From Oncomelania hupensis (taxonomy: Eukaryota; Mollusca; Gastropoda; Littorinimorpha; Pomatiopsidae), in assembly GCA_036898135.1 (NCBI GenBank), contig CM072511.1, positions 44,832,141-44,896,140 of the forward strand: DNA of 64,000 nucleotides, in the 5' to 3' direction. Below, piece after piece: positions 20,756-32,885 of this stretch. The notes below the pieces were generated by a model. That model made no database searches, was not told the origin of the DNA, and saw only the letters and a program-made list of their open reading frames with translations. Each line of letters begins with the position of its first letter. Within the stretch, counting starts at the first letter, position 1. A program made the position numbers and the translations under genes.

Positions 20756-20770
20756 GTAATACAGAGGGGG

Positions 20771-21959
20771 GTAGGGAGGTAGGTGAGTGGAGGTGGAGAT
20801 GAAGCAGGATGTTGCAGAGGGAGAGGAGTGGAGAGAATGGTACAGTAAAAGGTTTATCGTAGTGTGGCCAAAGGACGGCCCAGGGGCTCACTGAGGTGTT
20901 CCATCAAGTTGCCCCCTGAGTCCTCGGCGCTGCCCCTGTGGTCATCGCTCACGCTGACTCTAGGCCGTCTCTTCTGACACGATGGACACTGTACAGATCT
21001 GGCTGGACCTGTCCAGAATGTCCTTGTTTGTAAACAAACAGTTCAAACGGTGGTATGGAGAGGTTAAATAGTTAGTACTATTTTTGGGGTGATTAAAGGT
21101 AGATTCTTTGACATCCCAACGTTTCAGTACATATATTCTTGAAGGACATTTTTTTTCCTTTAGAATGGAGTTAAGGATTCTGTTCACTGGTTTCTAATGT
21201 TTTGCAGTATTAATCTTTTATACTGACTGACCATTACTCCGCTGTTTAGTTGGGCAGTAAACTAACCGTTGTCTGGAATCGTGTTTTATGAAATAAATTA
21301 TTATTATTAATAACAGCAGTAGTAGTGGTAGTAATATTAAACATAATCTTTGCTGGACTTGTCCAGAATTTAGGGTGAATTTTGTTTTAATGTGTCATTT
21401 TGTACACAATACAGATTTTATGTTGTGTTTTCCAGCGGCTATCATTCGTGCTCATTGTCTTTTATAATGTCTTCTTCGATGTGTCTTTGGATTACATATG
21501 GACAGTGAACAGAATCTTTCAGGACCTCTCTAGACCAAAAGTAGTGCTATGGATTTGGTTTTGCTAGTGTACAGTGGACGAGTGGTGTTGTGCTTTGCGC
21601 TTGCGGCTATCTTTTATGCTTATTTTCTATCATGTGGATATGACCTTCGCATCATCATTGGATGACAGATAGGCAGTGAGATGGTCGTGTTTAATTTCTG
21701 TGTTTTTGACAACAGCTGGTCAGTAAAAATTGGATCTTGTAATGTTTTCAGACGTCTGTGACTCTTGTCCAAACCTAAACAGATGGGTTTTTGTTTAGTG
21801 CAAATTACATGGGAATTTATGACGAGTCAGACGGCAGGATGTGTAGTTCTACTTTCCCAAAGACGACCACAGGTCATTGCCTTTGATTTTTATTTGCTGT
21901 TTGCAGTTTGCAATACATCGGAAACTAAAAAAAAAAACAAAAAAACTAAGGATGTTTAT
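20771..21959. other. No supported gene
   Basis: Only short frames. Includes the second copy of the 75-bp dispersed repeat (21684-21760). Confidence 0.5.
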
Positions 21960-22350
21960 GTTGTTAAGAGCTTTGTCAGTGTTGTAAAGAGCGTTGTCAG
22001 TGTTGTAAAGACGTTGTCAGTGTTGTAAAGATGTTTTCAGTGTTGTTAAGGCGTTGTCAGTGTTGAAAGAACGTTGTCAGTGTTGTACAGGCGTTGCCAG
22101 TGTCGTAAAGACGTTGTCAGTGTTGTACTGATGTTGTCAGTGTCGTAAAGACGTTGTCTGTGTTGTAAAGAGCGTGTTGTAAAGAGCGTTGCCAGTGTTG
22201 TAAAGAGCGTTGTCAGTGTTGTACTGATGTTGTCAGTGTCGTAAAGACGTTGTCAGTGTTGTAAAGAGCGTGTTGTAAAGAGCGTTGCCAGTGTTGTAAA
22301 GAGCGTTGTCAGTGTTATAAAGACGTTGTCAGTGTTGTAAAGAGCGTTGT
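21960..22350 (+). repeat. 20/21-bp minisatellite with higher-order duplication
   Basis: The unit is TTGTCAGTGTTGTAAAGACG (20 bp) or its 21-bp AGAGCG variant, about 18 units. A five-unit block containing the variant TGTTGTACTGATG at 22121 is duplicated at 22217 (96-bp offset). Confidence 0.9.
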
Positions 22351-23206
22351 CTATGTTTTCAAGAGAGGGGAAGCAGGGAGGGATCGACGAAAGTTTTTTT
22401 TTCTTCTTCTTCGGTTCGTCTGGGGAAGATGTATCAAAAGGGTAGCGCAATTCAAATTTTGGTTCAGTTTACAGCCGGTCGATTTCTTGATATATGTGCG
22501 TCTTTATTACTTTAGTGAGATGCAGTCCAGATCCATAGGCGTCCTAGACCAGCACAATCAAATAACAACGGCACCCAGACGCAAGGGGTGAGGGATACAG
22601 GGGGTGGTGCTGATGGTGGGGGTATGAGAGAGAGGGGGAGGGGGTGGACAGCGCTGAAGAGAGAATGGACAATCAAATAAACTATCCCCGATACTAGGAA
22701 TGGATGGGAAGGAGTGATGGCAGGGAGGAGATACATATAGACCAGAACAATCAAATAAATTGCAACCAGACATAAGGGATGGAGATAGAGGAAGGGACGG
22801 AGTCAGAGGAAAGAGGGGGAGAGGTGGGGGAGGGGGGGGGCGAGAGAAGATAAAAAAGAGAGCACAAAGCAAAGCAAGGTACTTTGTATTCTTTCAGCTC
22901 ATTTGTTCCTCCTCGACTTTCTTCTTGTCCTCTCTTCTTACTCCCTCCCGCTTCCTCTTTCACTCTTCCTCGTCAACCTTTTTTTTTTCTTCTCCTACTT
23001 TTATATGTAGGATAAGATAGGTATTATTTGTACTCCCCACGCTCTCCGTCTTGTCGTCGTCGTACTCCTCCTCCTCCTCCTCCCTTCTTCTTCTTCCCTT
23101 CTTCCTAATACCCACCACGTCTCATCTCCTCCAACTTCTTCCTCATCCCCCTTCTCACTTCTCCTCATCTTCCTAGCTGCTCGACTTCTTGTTTCTCGGT
23201 TTAATT
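22351..23206. repeat. Purine/pyrimidine-rich DNA with diverged repeats
   Basis: CAATCAAATAA recurs at about 22556, 22670 and 22749 with related flanks. From 22880 on the sequence is pyrimidine-rich. No gene. Confidence 0.5.
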
Positions 23207-23345
23207 TCTTCTTCTTCTTCTTCTTCTTCTTCTTCTTCTTCTTCTTCTTCTTCTTCTTCTTCTTCTTCTTCTTCTTCTTCTTCTTCTTCTTCTTCTTCTT
23301 CTTCTTCTCCTCCTTCTCCTTCTTCTTCTTCTTCTCCTCCTCCTC
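23207..23345 (+). repeat. (TTC)n microsatellite
   Basis: TTC array ending in TCC units. Confidence 0.95.
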
Positions 23346-23560
23346 TCTATTTCTCTCTATCTCTCTCTATCTCTCCTTCTTTCCTTTTCATTAACAGGTC
23401 GTACGATAGGCGTAAAGGAACACACCTGTGGTCCAGGTGAGATGGTGCACTTTGTCTGCGATCTATATGTGTGGATCTGGCACCCTAGCACTCTGTGGCC
23501 GAAAAAATGAAACAATTGCTTAGAATGGGGAACAAAATGGGGGAGGTTTAAAGTATTAGT

Positions 23561-23562
<2 letters not shown>

Positions 23563-23612
<50 letters not shown>

Positions 23613-23775
23613 AGGGAGAGAGAGAAGAGGGAGAGATAAAGGTTGTGCGTTTGAGAGGAAGCTAGAGATGGGAGAGGAAGTGTGTGGGGGGGAGAAAGAG
23701 AGGGGGGGGGGAGAAGAGTACAGAGATGGAGAGGGGAAGTGTGCGTTTTTGTATGTTCACGCATACGCACGCATC

Positions 23776-23846
<71 letters not shown>
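23563..23846 (+). repeat. Two (GA)n microsatellites
   Basis: GA tracts at 23563-23605 and 23780-23845, separated by G/A-rich DNA. Confidence 0.9.
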
Positions 23847-23847
<1 letters not shown>

Positions 23848-24976
23848 AAGATTATTTTGATACAGAATGAAAGAGGGGGTGAAAGGAGACCCCCAAAAAA
23901 AGGCAGGTGTGTGTAATTATTTGGAAAAAGAAAGAAGAAGAAAAATGGAAGACATGCGTGTGCAGACTCGGCACCCGCATGCATCGAAGCTGAGACTCGG
24001 CGAAGGTTTCTCCCTGCAGAAGAAGGCTTTGTTTAGTCGCAGTTAAGCTGTATGCGGTACCGAGCTTCTAATTAAAAGTTGCAATTCAAGCTTAGCGCGG
24101 ATAGAAAGAGGGGGGAGGGAGGGAGGGAGGTAGGGAAGGGGAGACCAAGAGTAAAAACATACAGGTGTTACGAGTTCAATGCACGTATAGATGCGATGCA
24201 GTTAGGGACAGGAAAAAAATGCAGGGTTAATTAGCGCACTCGTTTGTGTGGGTGTGTGTGTATGTGATGAGAAATAGAGGGGCGGGAGGGATATACAGCA
24301 GAAATTAAGTGAATGAACAAGATGTAGAAGCAAAGAAAATACTTCTTTGTTATGCCGCAGAATCCAAACCCTACTTAGACATTTGCTCACACACACACAC
24401 ACGCACATACACACACACACACACGCGCGCCCACCCCCCACTCACACACATATATATGGTATGTGTCTCTCTTCAAGATGGAATGTGCTTCATAGACAGT
24501 AACTGGTTAGGCTACATCTGACGGTTTGGTTTGGCCAGCGCTCTTGACATCGTTTTCCTGCGTGTGGGTACTTCCCATAGGTTTCTGTGCTCGCGGTATA
24601 CTTATGTTTAACTACTTCACTGTTAGACTTAGAGTCATACAATATTTTCCCAGACATTCATTGTTTGCTTGTTTCCTTGTGTTCTTCCTCCTTCCTTTCC
24701 TTCTTTCCTTTTCTCCTTCATTTTATATGTTTCACTCCCTTTGTTTTTGCGTAGTTGAAACAGTTTTTTCCTATTGGATACTAATCGGAACTTTGCGACC
24801 AGTGCGCCATCTTTTTTCCAATTATCTTGTATTGTAATAACAGTGAAGCTTGATCGTTAGCGTAGGGTGGGATGCAACACTATTAATGTTATCGCGGCCC
24901 AACATTTCGGTTTATTACATTGTAGTTAAAAAAATATATTTATGCAAGTCGACTCCAGATATTGTCGTAGCTGTGG
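23847..24976. other. No supported gene
   Basis: Contains a CA-rich patch at 24390-24450. Short frames only. Confidence 0.5.
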
Positions 24977-25269
24977 GGTTTTTCTTCTTCTTCTTCTTCT
25001 TCTTCTTCTTCTTCTTCTTCTTCTTCTTCTTCTTCTTCTTCTTCTTCTTCTTCTTCTTCTTCTTCTTCTTCTTCTTCTTCTTCTTCTTCTTCTTCTTCTT
25101 CTTCTTTCTGCTTCTTCTTCCTCTACTTCTTCTTCTTCTCCTCCTCCTCCTTCTCGTTCTCCTTTGTCTTCTTCTTTTTATTTTTTTGTTGTTTCTTCTT
25201 CTTTTTCTTTTTCTTCTTCTTCTTCTTCTTCTTCTTCTTCTTCTTCTTCTTCTTCTTCTTCTTCTTCTT

Positions 25270-25300
<31 letters not shown>

Positions 25301-25316
25301 TTATTATTATTATTAT
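24977..25316 (+). repeat. Long (TTC)n array ending in (TTA)n
   Basis: TTC tracts at 24977-25107 and 25197-25298 are separated by mixed C/T DNA; TTA units run 25299-25316. The 169- and 205-codon frames here are pure repeat translations. Confidence 0.95.
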
Positions 25317-25835
25317 TTACATCTACTTTTTCGTTCTCGTTTTCGGCCTCCTTTTGTAGTAAGAAGGAAGAAAAACCCGAAGACCTCTGACCTTTTAGCG
25401 CCTTGTGTTGTACTTCATGTTCAAGGGTGTCTTTTCTCCTCTTCATTCCCCTCCTCTGTCTCCACAACCTCCTGCATCACCCAGATAAAAGAACACAATC
25501 GGATTCCTCTTGACATTTGTATGCCTCGTGGTTCGCTTGAGCTTAACACGAGCGTGTGAACACGAGTGGGAAATTGGGACAAAACGAAAACAATTTCAGG
25601 CGCAGCAATGAATGGCAATTATGTGAAGGCCGCGCCCCGAGTTGTAATAATGGTTTTATTTGTTGTTGTTGCTGTTGTTTTCGTCTTACGGCAACATTGA
25701 GGCAGACCAAGTTTTGATAGAAGCTCTCACTCGGCGGGCAGCTTCCGATAGCAATGATTCGGGTGGATTTTTAGCAAAGACTGTTGCAGATGCTTTTGAG
25801 ATGTATAGTGCTTTGGTTTCCCTCAGTCCTCTAGA

Positions 25836-25837
<2 letters not shown>
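25317..25837. other. No supported gene
   Basis: A frame at 25660-25956 has about 50 non-repetitive residues before running into the (CTA)n tract. No family recognised. Confidence 0.4.
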
Positions 25838-25905
<68 letters not shown>

Positions 25906-25950
25906 GCTACTACTACTACTACTACTACTACTACTGCTACTACTACTAAG
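25838..25950 (+). repeat. (CTA)n microsatellite
   Basis: ACT/CTA array with GCT interruptions. Confidence 0.95.
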
Positions 25951-26701
25951 GTGTGACTTTTCCGTAAGGGCACTCCTCCTCTGATTCTGTTTGGGTTCTG
26001 CTTGAATGTTCTCCAGAGAAACAACAAATTGGTATCTGGTTAGTACACTATATTGTTCAATAGAATCGGGAGATATTTTATTAGGAATGTTTGGGACTCA
26101 GATTTTCACATTATACGAGTAACGACTGTTATAATAATATCATTTTCATATATCCTTCTGGTATTTGTTTGGTGTGACTGTTGTGTTATGAATTCAGCGA
26201 TCTTTTTTTTTTTTCGTTGTTATGAATTCCACGAACATTTTTTTTCTTTTTTTCTTTTTTTTTCTTGGCCGAAAGGGAAGGAAAGGGGAGGAGACAGTTT
26301 TGTTATGAATTCCAAAGAGATCATATGAGGTGTTGGTGAGGTAGAGTTACAAGTGTGTTTATCCTTGACATGATAAACTTCTTGTAGTATCCTTGCTCTC
26401 CCGCCTTGGCGTGAGGGCCCCAATGACTTGCCACCCTTCTCGACTTACTTTTCGGTTGGCGTTGGGGTTAGTTAGTAATTTTTACTTATTGTCTTGGGGC
26501 TCACAGTCATTTCGGCCACATTGTATCGTGTTTCCGTGCTCCGGACACTAAAGGCTGGTCTGGATTAATCAGCTTTATTGCGCGTAAGCGCCTCTAAGTC
26601 TTGTTTAGTCCGGCTGTCCCTTTCCTGGGTTTGTACCCAGAATACTGGGGGGCCTACTTCCTCTCCCTCTCCATCTCCCTCTCCTCTCTTTCTCTCTCTC
26701 T
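25951..26701. other. No supported gene
   Basis: T-rich runs at 26205-26265. The rest is unrecognised. Confidence 0.5.
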
Positions 26702-26828
26702 GAATAGGGAGTGGACTTTACAGGCTCAGATACGCTGTGCTGGGTAGATGTTAGTAGACATCAAATCGTCCTCTCTCTTGTTCAACACCTTCCAGTTCTA
26801 GGTGATGTTAAGAGTCTGGGATCCTCGA
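26702..26828 (+). repeat. Dispersed repeat C, copy 1
   Basis: Matches 49122-49262: GAATAGGGAGTGG, AGATACGCTGTG, then GTAGACATCAAATCGTCCT and GTCTGGGATCCTC. In both places (CT)-rich microsatellite DNA lies on both sides, so the repeat and its flanks may have moved together. Family unknown. Confidence 0.7.
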
Positions 26829-29779
26829 ATTTGTCTTCTACTTTTCTGTCTCTCACTCTGTTTCTCTGTCTGTCTCTCTCTCTCTTTCTCTTCTTCCCTC
26901 CATTTCTCTCACTCTCACCTTAAATGGTAATAATGTTATCTCCCTTTTTTGCATTATACTCTCGTAATATGATCTTTTCAATAATTTTCTGCTAGACCTA
27001 TTAAACAATGATTAACTTGCTAACTTTTCAATCATTTGATTTCAAACTATTTCCTTCTAGTTACCCAGTAAGCTTTGCCGTTTAATAATACTCCGATCCC
27101 TGTTTGATAACTCACTGATAGCGTCAATAATAACCACAACAGCAACACCATCAGCAAGAACTATAATCCTTTAAAACCCTCCCGCCTGTGGTCTAGTCAG
27201 TGATTGTCAACGTGTCCTCCTCTTCGTCGGCGAAGCAAGACTTTCATCACGCGCTTTAGAAAATAAATCATTATTAGCACTGTCACTCAGAGCAACTTTG
27301 CAAACACGCTCACCCATCCTTTGACTTAAAAAAAAAAATCCCCTTTCTTTTTGGTCAAACCTTTTTATGGCGTCTTTGAAAATTGGTGTCACGGTGTCCT
27401 CCGCGGGTAGACTCCGTCGTCATCTACCTCCACGCCTTTTTACTGTCAAGGGAAGAGCGCTTGAGGGCAGATGGAGTGTAGGCTGACCAGCAACAAAGCG
27501 GCAGTAGCTCTGTGATCATGGCACTCTTGATTGGGGCTGCGGGCAAAGACTCTTTCAAACGTTCGCTCTCATTTTAGATTTGCAGTCTCTACCTTTTTTT
27601 CCCCTCTACTGAAAACCTTAGCAGGGCGCATACTCTCAAGCTCTTCCCGTTCCTCTTTACGTTTCTATTCATAGTGATTTGGACTCATGGCACTAATCGT
27701 CATAATGGTCTGGAGTGTAAGAAATTAAACCAGGCGGACCTGTGCTTGCCTGGCGTGCTGAGACCTGGGTTCGAATCTCTAAGGTGACGGGCGGATTTTT
27801 CTCATAGGAATGTACGACTCTTATGCTGTGTTTCCCTTCAACCCTTTATCGATTAAAGCACGTTAAGGAACTCTATCATTCTGTCCAAAAATGCAACTGA
27901 CCGGTTCAGACAAAAATGTGCACACATTGGTTGCAATCGTTGTCGCTTATTGGTCCGGGGCTGTTCGACAGTGCACTGGATGCAGCACGTTGGGGGTCTT
28001 TAGGGTCAAGTGGGTCTGTTCCTGGTGGCGGCCTTAGCCTTGAGCTGCTGTTTGAGTTGGTAAATGCGCTATTTGATTTCATTGGCAACGAATGAAGTAG
28101 AACGAAAAGAGACCGCAAATGTCCTCTGGCGAGCCTCAAAATACGCGCTACAGTAATAGCCGTCAGTTTGTCAGCCTCGTATGCGTAAAAGGTGGTGGTG
28201 CATCTACCCTGTCATCACGTTGTGTCCAAGCGTGCTTTTATGACCCTTTGGACGTAATGGGCTTTTTGAGAAGGAATATGGACGTGTCCAACTACTACTG
28301 GTCTAGCGATATGGTTATTTCATGTTCTATTAGCTAATCTTGCAAGAAAAAGATTTTCCCCGCTCCCACCCTCACCCGCCTCCACCCACCCCCCTTAAAA
28401 TTTTTTTAAAGTTTTCAATTATGTACTGGGATAATTTCATGATCTACCTTTACCTTTTTTTATCGGTTGGTCAGCTAGGAAAAGACTGCCTTGGAGTTTT
28501 AAAACTATTAACTATAGAATTATACCTAAATCCGGGTTGAAACCACAGACAGAAGTCGAGTGGAGACAGGCACTATTCTTTCCTATTTGCGTTTAGGGTA
28601 TCTATTATGATTATTTTTTATTTTCCTATTACCACAGGAGAAGAAGAAGAAGAAGAAGACTACGACGACGATGAAGACGATGATGACGTGTTGCAGTTAT
28701 AATGATAGCAAATATTGCGTATGATCATACTGGGGAAACAATTACGACTTGTGTTTATGATAATGATAGCGTAGATGAAAAGAGACTACAACAAACCCAA
28801 AAAATCTTAGATGATCAGTCAATATAGACAAAAGATAAGTCGGCGCTATTGATTTATGGAGAGGTATAGATGGGAAAGTGAGTTAATGCGGTATAGATTT
28901 TTCAGTCACAAGTCTCCGTCTGGGCTGGCAAAGTGGCCCGGCTGTCCGAATGCTGCTTTGGGTTCGAATCAGAAGAGTTTTGCTCACAGGAGTCGACTTT
29001 CCGTAATGACTATCTAAACGTTGTTTCACTTTCATCTTCAGGGTATCCTAAACGGAACTTTTTAACAGAACTCGAAAGTGCAGATGACAGGTTGAAATAA
29101 ATACTCGTCGTAAGTCGATAGGGTTTGGCTCCTTTCTAGGTAGCCTCTGACAGTGCTTTTGATGTAAGCATTTGGCGTAACAGGCGGCGTGAATTAGATA
29201 CTGATTATTGCCTGCGCATTGAGTAAGCTATTTGAACTCATAAGTGCGCTGTATGAGCTCAGTTACTTTATTGTACTTTTTGTCCTGATAGTGCTATGTT
29301 TGCTAGGAGAGAGAAAGATTGAGAGTAAGAAAGAAAGAAAGAGCATAGATCTATCTAGTGTACTTTCCAGTATACTGGTCTCATTAAAAAAATGTTTTGT
29401 GGACCTACGACGTGGGTAATGAAGCTGTCAGTAATGTTGGAGTCAGAGCGCAACTAGAGAAAACTGTGGCGAGGTCATATCAGAGCGACGGCTTACATGG
29501 TCACCTAGTTACTAAGAGGATGAAGATCGAGTTTCAGCCCTCTCCCGAACCCTTCCCGCTCCTCTCGCCATTCCCTCCATCCTCCTGATATATCTTGGTT
29601 TCTGACCGTAAAACGTATTGTGTTTATCTTCGGAATATACTTGTTTCTGTCACAGGAATACCTAATACGGTTATACAAAAAAGAAAGGGTTCCTTAGCCC
29701 AGGACCTATATATATGAACTGTGTGGGTTGTTGTTTTAATTAGGTAGCACAAAAGTGTAGTCACGCTGATTACTTCAGC
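26829..29779. other. No supported gene; two tRNA-like SINE relics
   Basis: B-box-like GGGTTCGAATCTC at 27768 and GGGTTCGAATCAG at 28961 are each followed by weakly similar DNA, suggesting old tRNA-derived SINE fragments (about 27730-27870 and 28920-29060). A short (GAA)n lies at 28638-28658. Confidence 0.4.
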
Positions 29780-30648
29780 AAACCGGAGCTTCTTTGGCCG
29801 AGCACAATTTGTAATACAATACAGCGTGAGACAGGGGCTTACATTATCATGATAGTGTGTATGGACTGGCTGGAGAGGAACAAGAACTTGAACAGCTGGT
29901 ACAGAGGCTTGACACCACCTCCAGAACCTATGGAATGGAAATAAGTGCAGAGAAGACCAAAATGATGACCAACAACACCGGTGGCATCAACACGGACATC
30001 AAAGTCCAAGACCAATCCCTCAACACAGTGCATAGCTTCAAATATTTAGGAGCCATTGTATCAGACAATGGGTCCCGACAGGAAGACCTTTCCAGGATCG
30101 CACAAACAACTGCTTCCCTGGCGAGGTTGAAGCCAATTTGGAAAGACAGGGCCATCAGTCTACCATCCAAGGTAAGGCTGCTGCGCTCCCTTGTCATCTC
30201 CAACTTCCTATATGCTTGCGAAACATGGACCCTCACAGCAGATCTCCAATTAAGAATACAAAGCATGAAGATGAGGTGCTACAGAAGACTTCTATTTCCT
30301 ATACCCAGCACACCACCAACGACGAAGTCCGACAGACCATCACACAAGCCATTGGACAACACGATGACCTGCTCACAGTGGTGAAAAAACGGAAACTCCG
30401 ATGGTATGGCCACGTCACCAGATCATCAGGTCTTGCAAAGACCATTCGGCAAGGCGCAGTGCAAGGAGGTAGAAGAAGAGGAAGACCGAAAAAGAGGTAG
30501 GAGGACAACATTCGAGAATGGACTGGTTTGACACTGAGCGAAACAATCAGGGTTGCTGGGGACAGAGAAAGATGGAGTACGCTGGTTAAACGATCATCTG
30601 TGGTGCCCCTACGACCTCCAAGTTAAGGGATAGGATAGGAAAGGATAG
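29780..30648 (+). pseudogene. LINE reverse transcriptase 3' end, copy 1
   Basis: A non-LTR RT motif SVRQG (about 29823) is followed by a deletion that removes the YADD catalytic site. From 29866 the frame encodes the downstream RT and C-terminal region (GLAGEEQELEQLVQRLDTTS, FKYLGAIVSDNGS, SLVISNFLYACETWTL). A 4-bp deletion near 30293 shifts the frame relative to the copy at 43.8 kb. The continuation has KRKLRWYGHVTRSSGL and GRPKKR, then a stop (TAG) where copy 2 has Trp. It ends in GGATA-type units. The clade is not certain (RTE-like is plausible). Dead copy. Confidence 0.8.
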
Positions 30649-30844
30649 TGTGTAGCGGGTCTGCCTAGTAAATGGTGGGATTGATAACATAACTCGGGCA
30701 TATCCTCATACTTTCCTTGGCATTGTGGAAATCCTTACAAAGTTTTCAGAGCACATGAAAGGGTATGAGTATGATAATACGGTACTTCTAACTGTACCTT
30801 GTCACATGCTATGCTGTGCTAACACCACAAACTACTAATAGTAG
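30649..30844. other. No supported feature
   Basis: Short unrecognised spacer. Confidence 0.5.
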
Positions 30845-30863
30845 GCGTCGTCGTCGTCGTCGG

Positions 30864-30909
<46 letters not shown>

Positions 30910-30969
30910 CTTCTTCTTCTTCTTCTTCTTCTTCTTCTTCTTCTTCTTCTTCTTCTTCTTCTTCTTCTT
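30845..30969 (+). repeat. (GTC)n-(GTT)n-(TTC)n compound microsatellite
   Basis: Three trinucleotide tracts back to back. Confidence 0.95.
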
Positions 30970-31718
30970 GATGCATAGCCTATCTGCATCATGGACACAC
31001 CTATGTCTTCCTACAGGAAGTTTGCACAAGGCGTGAATCACCGCTGTAATTAGTCTTTGCTGGATGGCTCTTTAAACGCCTGTTTACTGCTTTTAGGCTC
31101 GCTTGCATTGTGTTGTTACTTTCGTGTCGATGCATTTTGATGAGTAGATCGTACGTGCGTGTGCATAGATGTTAATATGTTTCGTGTACACCAATATGTG
31201 TAGTTGTCTTTGATGTGCATTTCCCTCCCGAGGCAAAAGGGCACCTTATCATTGATCTGTGTGTTGTATAAAGGGTGGTTGGTCTCTAAAGCGCTTGTTG
31301 CAAGTGATACGAGTTCTTTTTACATTGGGAGACTTTCGTAGCGGAGATCAAGCGTACTTTTTGCATATTATTAACTTTCCCATCCCCTCCCCACCCCGCC
31401 CCTCTCACATTCACTTTCCCTGTCTCCTACCACCCCACCCCATCCCACACCGTTCAATTCCTAACCCTCATACTCACCTCTCTCTTGTACCATAATGTCG
31501 ATGTCTTAATATCCTGTAGCAGTGAATCGGTCACTCAAATGGTTAACAAACGGATAGGGATTTCGCTTTAGAATCTGGGCATCTCATTTATTGGGTACTA
31601 TGAATTATGTTCTTGAAAAGCACTTCACAGCTCAAATAGCTACTAGTGGCGCCGGTTGAAAACAGGATCTAACGCTTGCCGCATGAAAGAACCGAATGCA
31701 GCCGAAGGAACTGAAATC
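30970..31718. other. No supported gene
   Basis: C-rich stretch at 31375-31480; otherwise unrecognised. Confidence 0.5.
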
Positions 31719-31728
31719 AGAACGCTGT

Positions 31729-31938
31729 TGTTGTTGTTGTTGTTGTTTGTAGATTATAGTCACAGGACACTTTCGCATATAGGTGACTACTGGACCGATT
31801 TATACTGACACCAGCGGGCCAGTTGTTGGTAAAGGGGAAAATAATATGATCACACGTTGACCAATCCGGGATTCGAACCAGCGACCTTTCGGTTACTAGC
31901 AAGACGCTCTTACCAACTGAGCTAAACGGCCCCTCTCT
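31729..31938 (-). mobile_element. tRNA-Thr-like SINE (family A), copy 1
   Basis: The minus-strand head carries GCTCAGTTGGTAAGAGCGTC, a CTAGTAA anticodon-loop-like segment and box B GGTTCGAATCCC. A body of about 110 bp follows, with a (CAA)n tail at the left. Flanked by a perfect duplication AGAACGCTGT at 31719-31728 and 31939-31948. The 12-bp anticodon arm is imperfect, so it is a SINE head and not a tRNA gene. Confidence 0.88.
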
Positions 31939-32107
31939 AGAACGCTGTGCTCACACACGCCCTTTTAATGACACTTTTATCTTCTTTTGAAGATAGCCCG
32001 AACATCTCTCGCTATGCATGCAGAGTATAAAGACTGAGAGGTAAAGATATGTCTTTATACAGTGTATTCACTGATAGCCCCAAGATCTGTCTCTGTATTT
32101 TAAAAAA

Positions 32108-32425
32108 AAGTAAAGCTGTCCCCGTAACTTTTCGGTCGTTGGGGAAGAAAGCGGTTGGGACCTCCCTTTTCTTTAGGCCAGCTTGGTGAAGGCAGTGCCT
32201 ATCTCCTCTCCCGCCCTGCTTTACTTTCCCCGGTTCTAAACAGGTCCATGTACCCATCCACAGCTGGGTGGACGGGGTGCCGAGTGCGTGGTGCGCTTGT
32301 TTCATATGGTGTTTGGTGGTTGTCTTCCAAGCATGGTCACCCATCCAAGTACTAACCCCTCCCAGTATTGTTTACCATGAAACATTGCTAGCGTGTGCCC
32401 AGACCACTACACTTTAAGCGTCACC
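32108..32425 (-). mobile_element. 5S rRNA-derived SINE
   Basis: On the minus strand, 32357-32335 contains GTACTTGGATGGGTGACC, the internal control region (box C side) of animal 5S rRNA. It is preceded by AAACAA...GGG and followed by TTGGAAGACAACC, matching the 5S order. The body includes CCACCCAGCTGTGGATGGGT, reminiscent of the conserved central domain of SINE3/Deu-type SINEs, and ends in an A/T-rich tail near 32100. The 5' part of the head is diverged. No clear target duplication. Confidence 0.72.
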
Positions 32426-32481
32426 CTCTGAATGGGATAGGCCGAAAATCTATATCTAATCGGTGATAATCTATTTATCTG

Positions 32482-32676
32482 CTAGGGGCCGGGTAGCTCA
32501 GTTGGTAAGAGCGTCTTGCTAGTAACCGAAAGGTCGCTGGTTCGAATCCCGGATTGGTCAACGTGTGATCATATTATTTTCCCCTTTACCAACAACTGGC
32601 CCGCTGGTGTCAGTATAAATCGGTCCAGTAGTCACCTATATGCGAAAGTGTCGTGTGACTATAATCTACAAACAAC
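32482..32676 (+). mobile_element. tRNA-Thr-like SINE (family A), copy 2
   Basis: Head GGGCCGGGTAGCTCAGTTGG, then TCTTGCTAGTAACCGAAAGG and box B GGTTCGAATCCC. The body ends in TCTACAAACAAC. Flanked by ATTTATCTG at 32473-32481 and 32677-32685, giving a 195-bp insertion. The CTAGTAA loop suggests descent from tRNA-Thr(AGT). Confidence 0.9.
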
Positions 32677-32885
32677 ATTTATCTGGTCAGTGTTTTGGTG
32701 CGAATTTCAGTCCCTTGACAGGGAATTTACTGAGGGAATAAATGGATCGGACTTGGAACAGATGAGTTCACTCGTGCGAGTTGTTTACATCTGACCAGCT
32801 AGCTGCTGCTGCTGCTGCTGCCGATTGTCAAACACAAGTGCACCAAAGGTTTGATCATTTCACACATCACTAATCTCGTATATAG
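32677..32885. other. Spacer with (GCT)n
   Basis: Short GCT tract at 32803-32820; no gene. Confidence 0.6.

Noticed and set aside
24850..25559. Long poly-Phe, poly-Ser and poly-Lys frames
   Set aside because: Pure translations of a (TTC)n array. The same applies to frames at 19.8, 23.2, 36.5, 56.6 and 60.4 kb.
32482..32555. Functional tRNA-Thr gene
   Set aside because: The sequence is the head of a 195-bp SINE with target duplications, and its anticodon stem pairs poorly.
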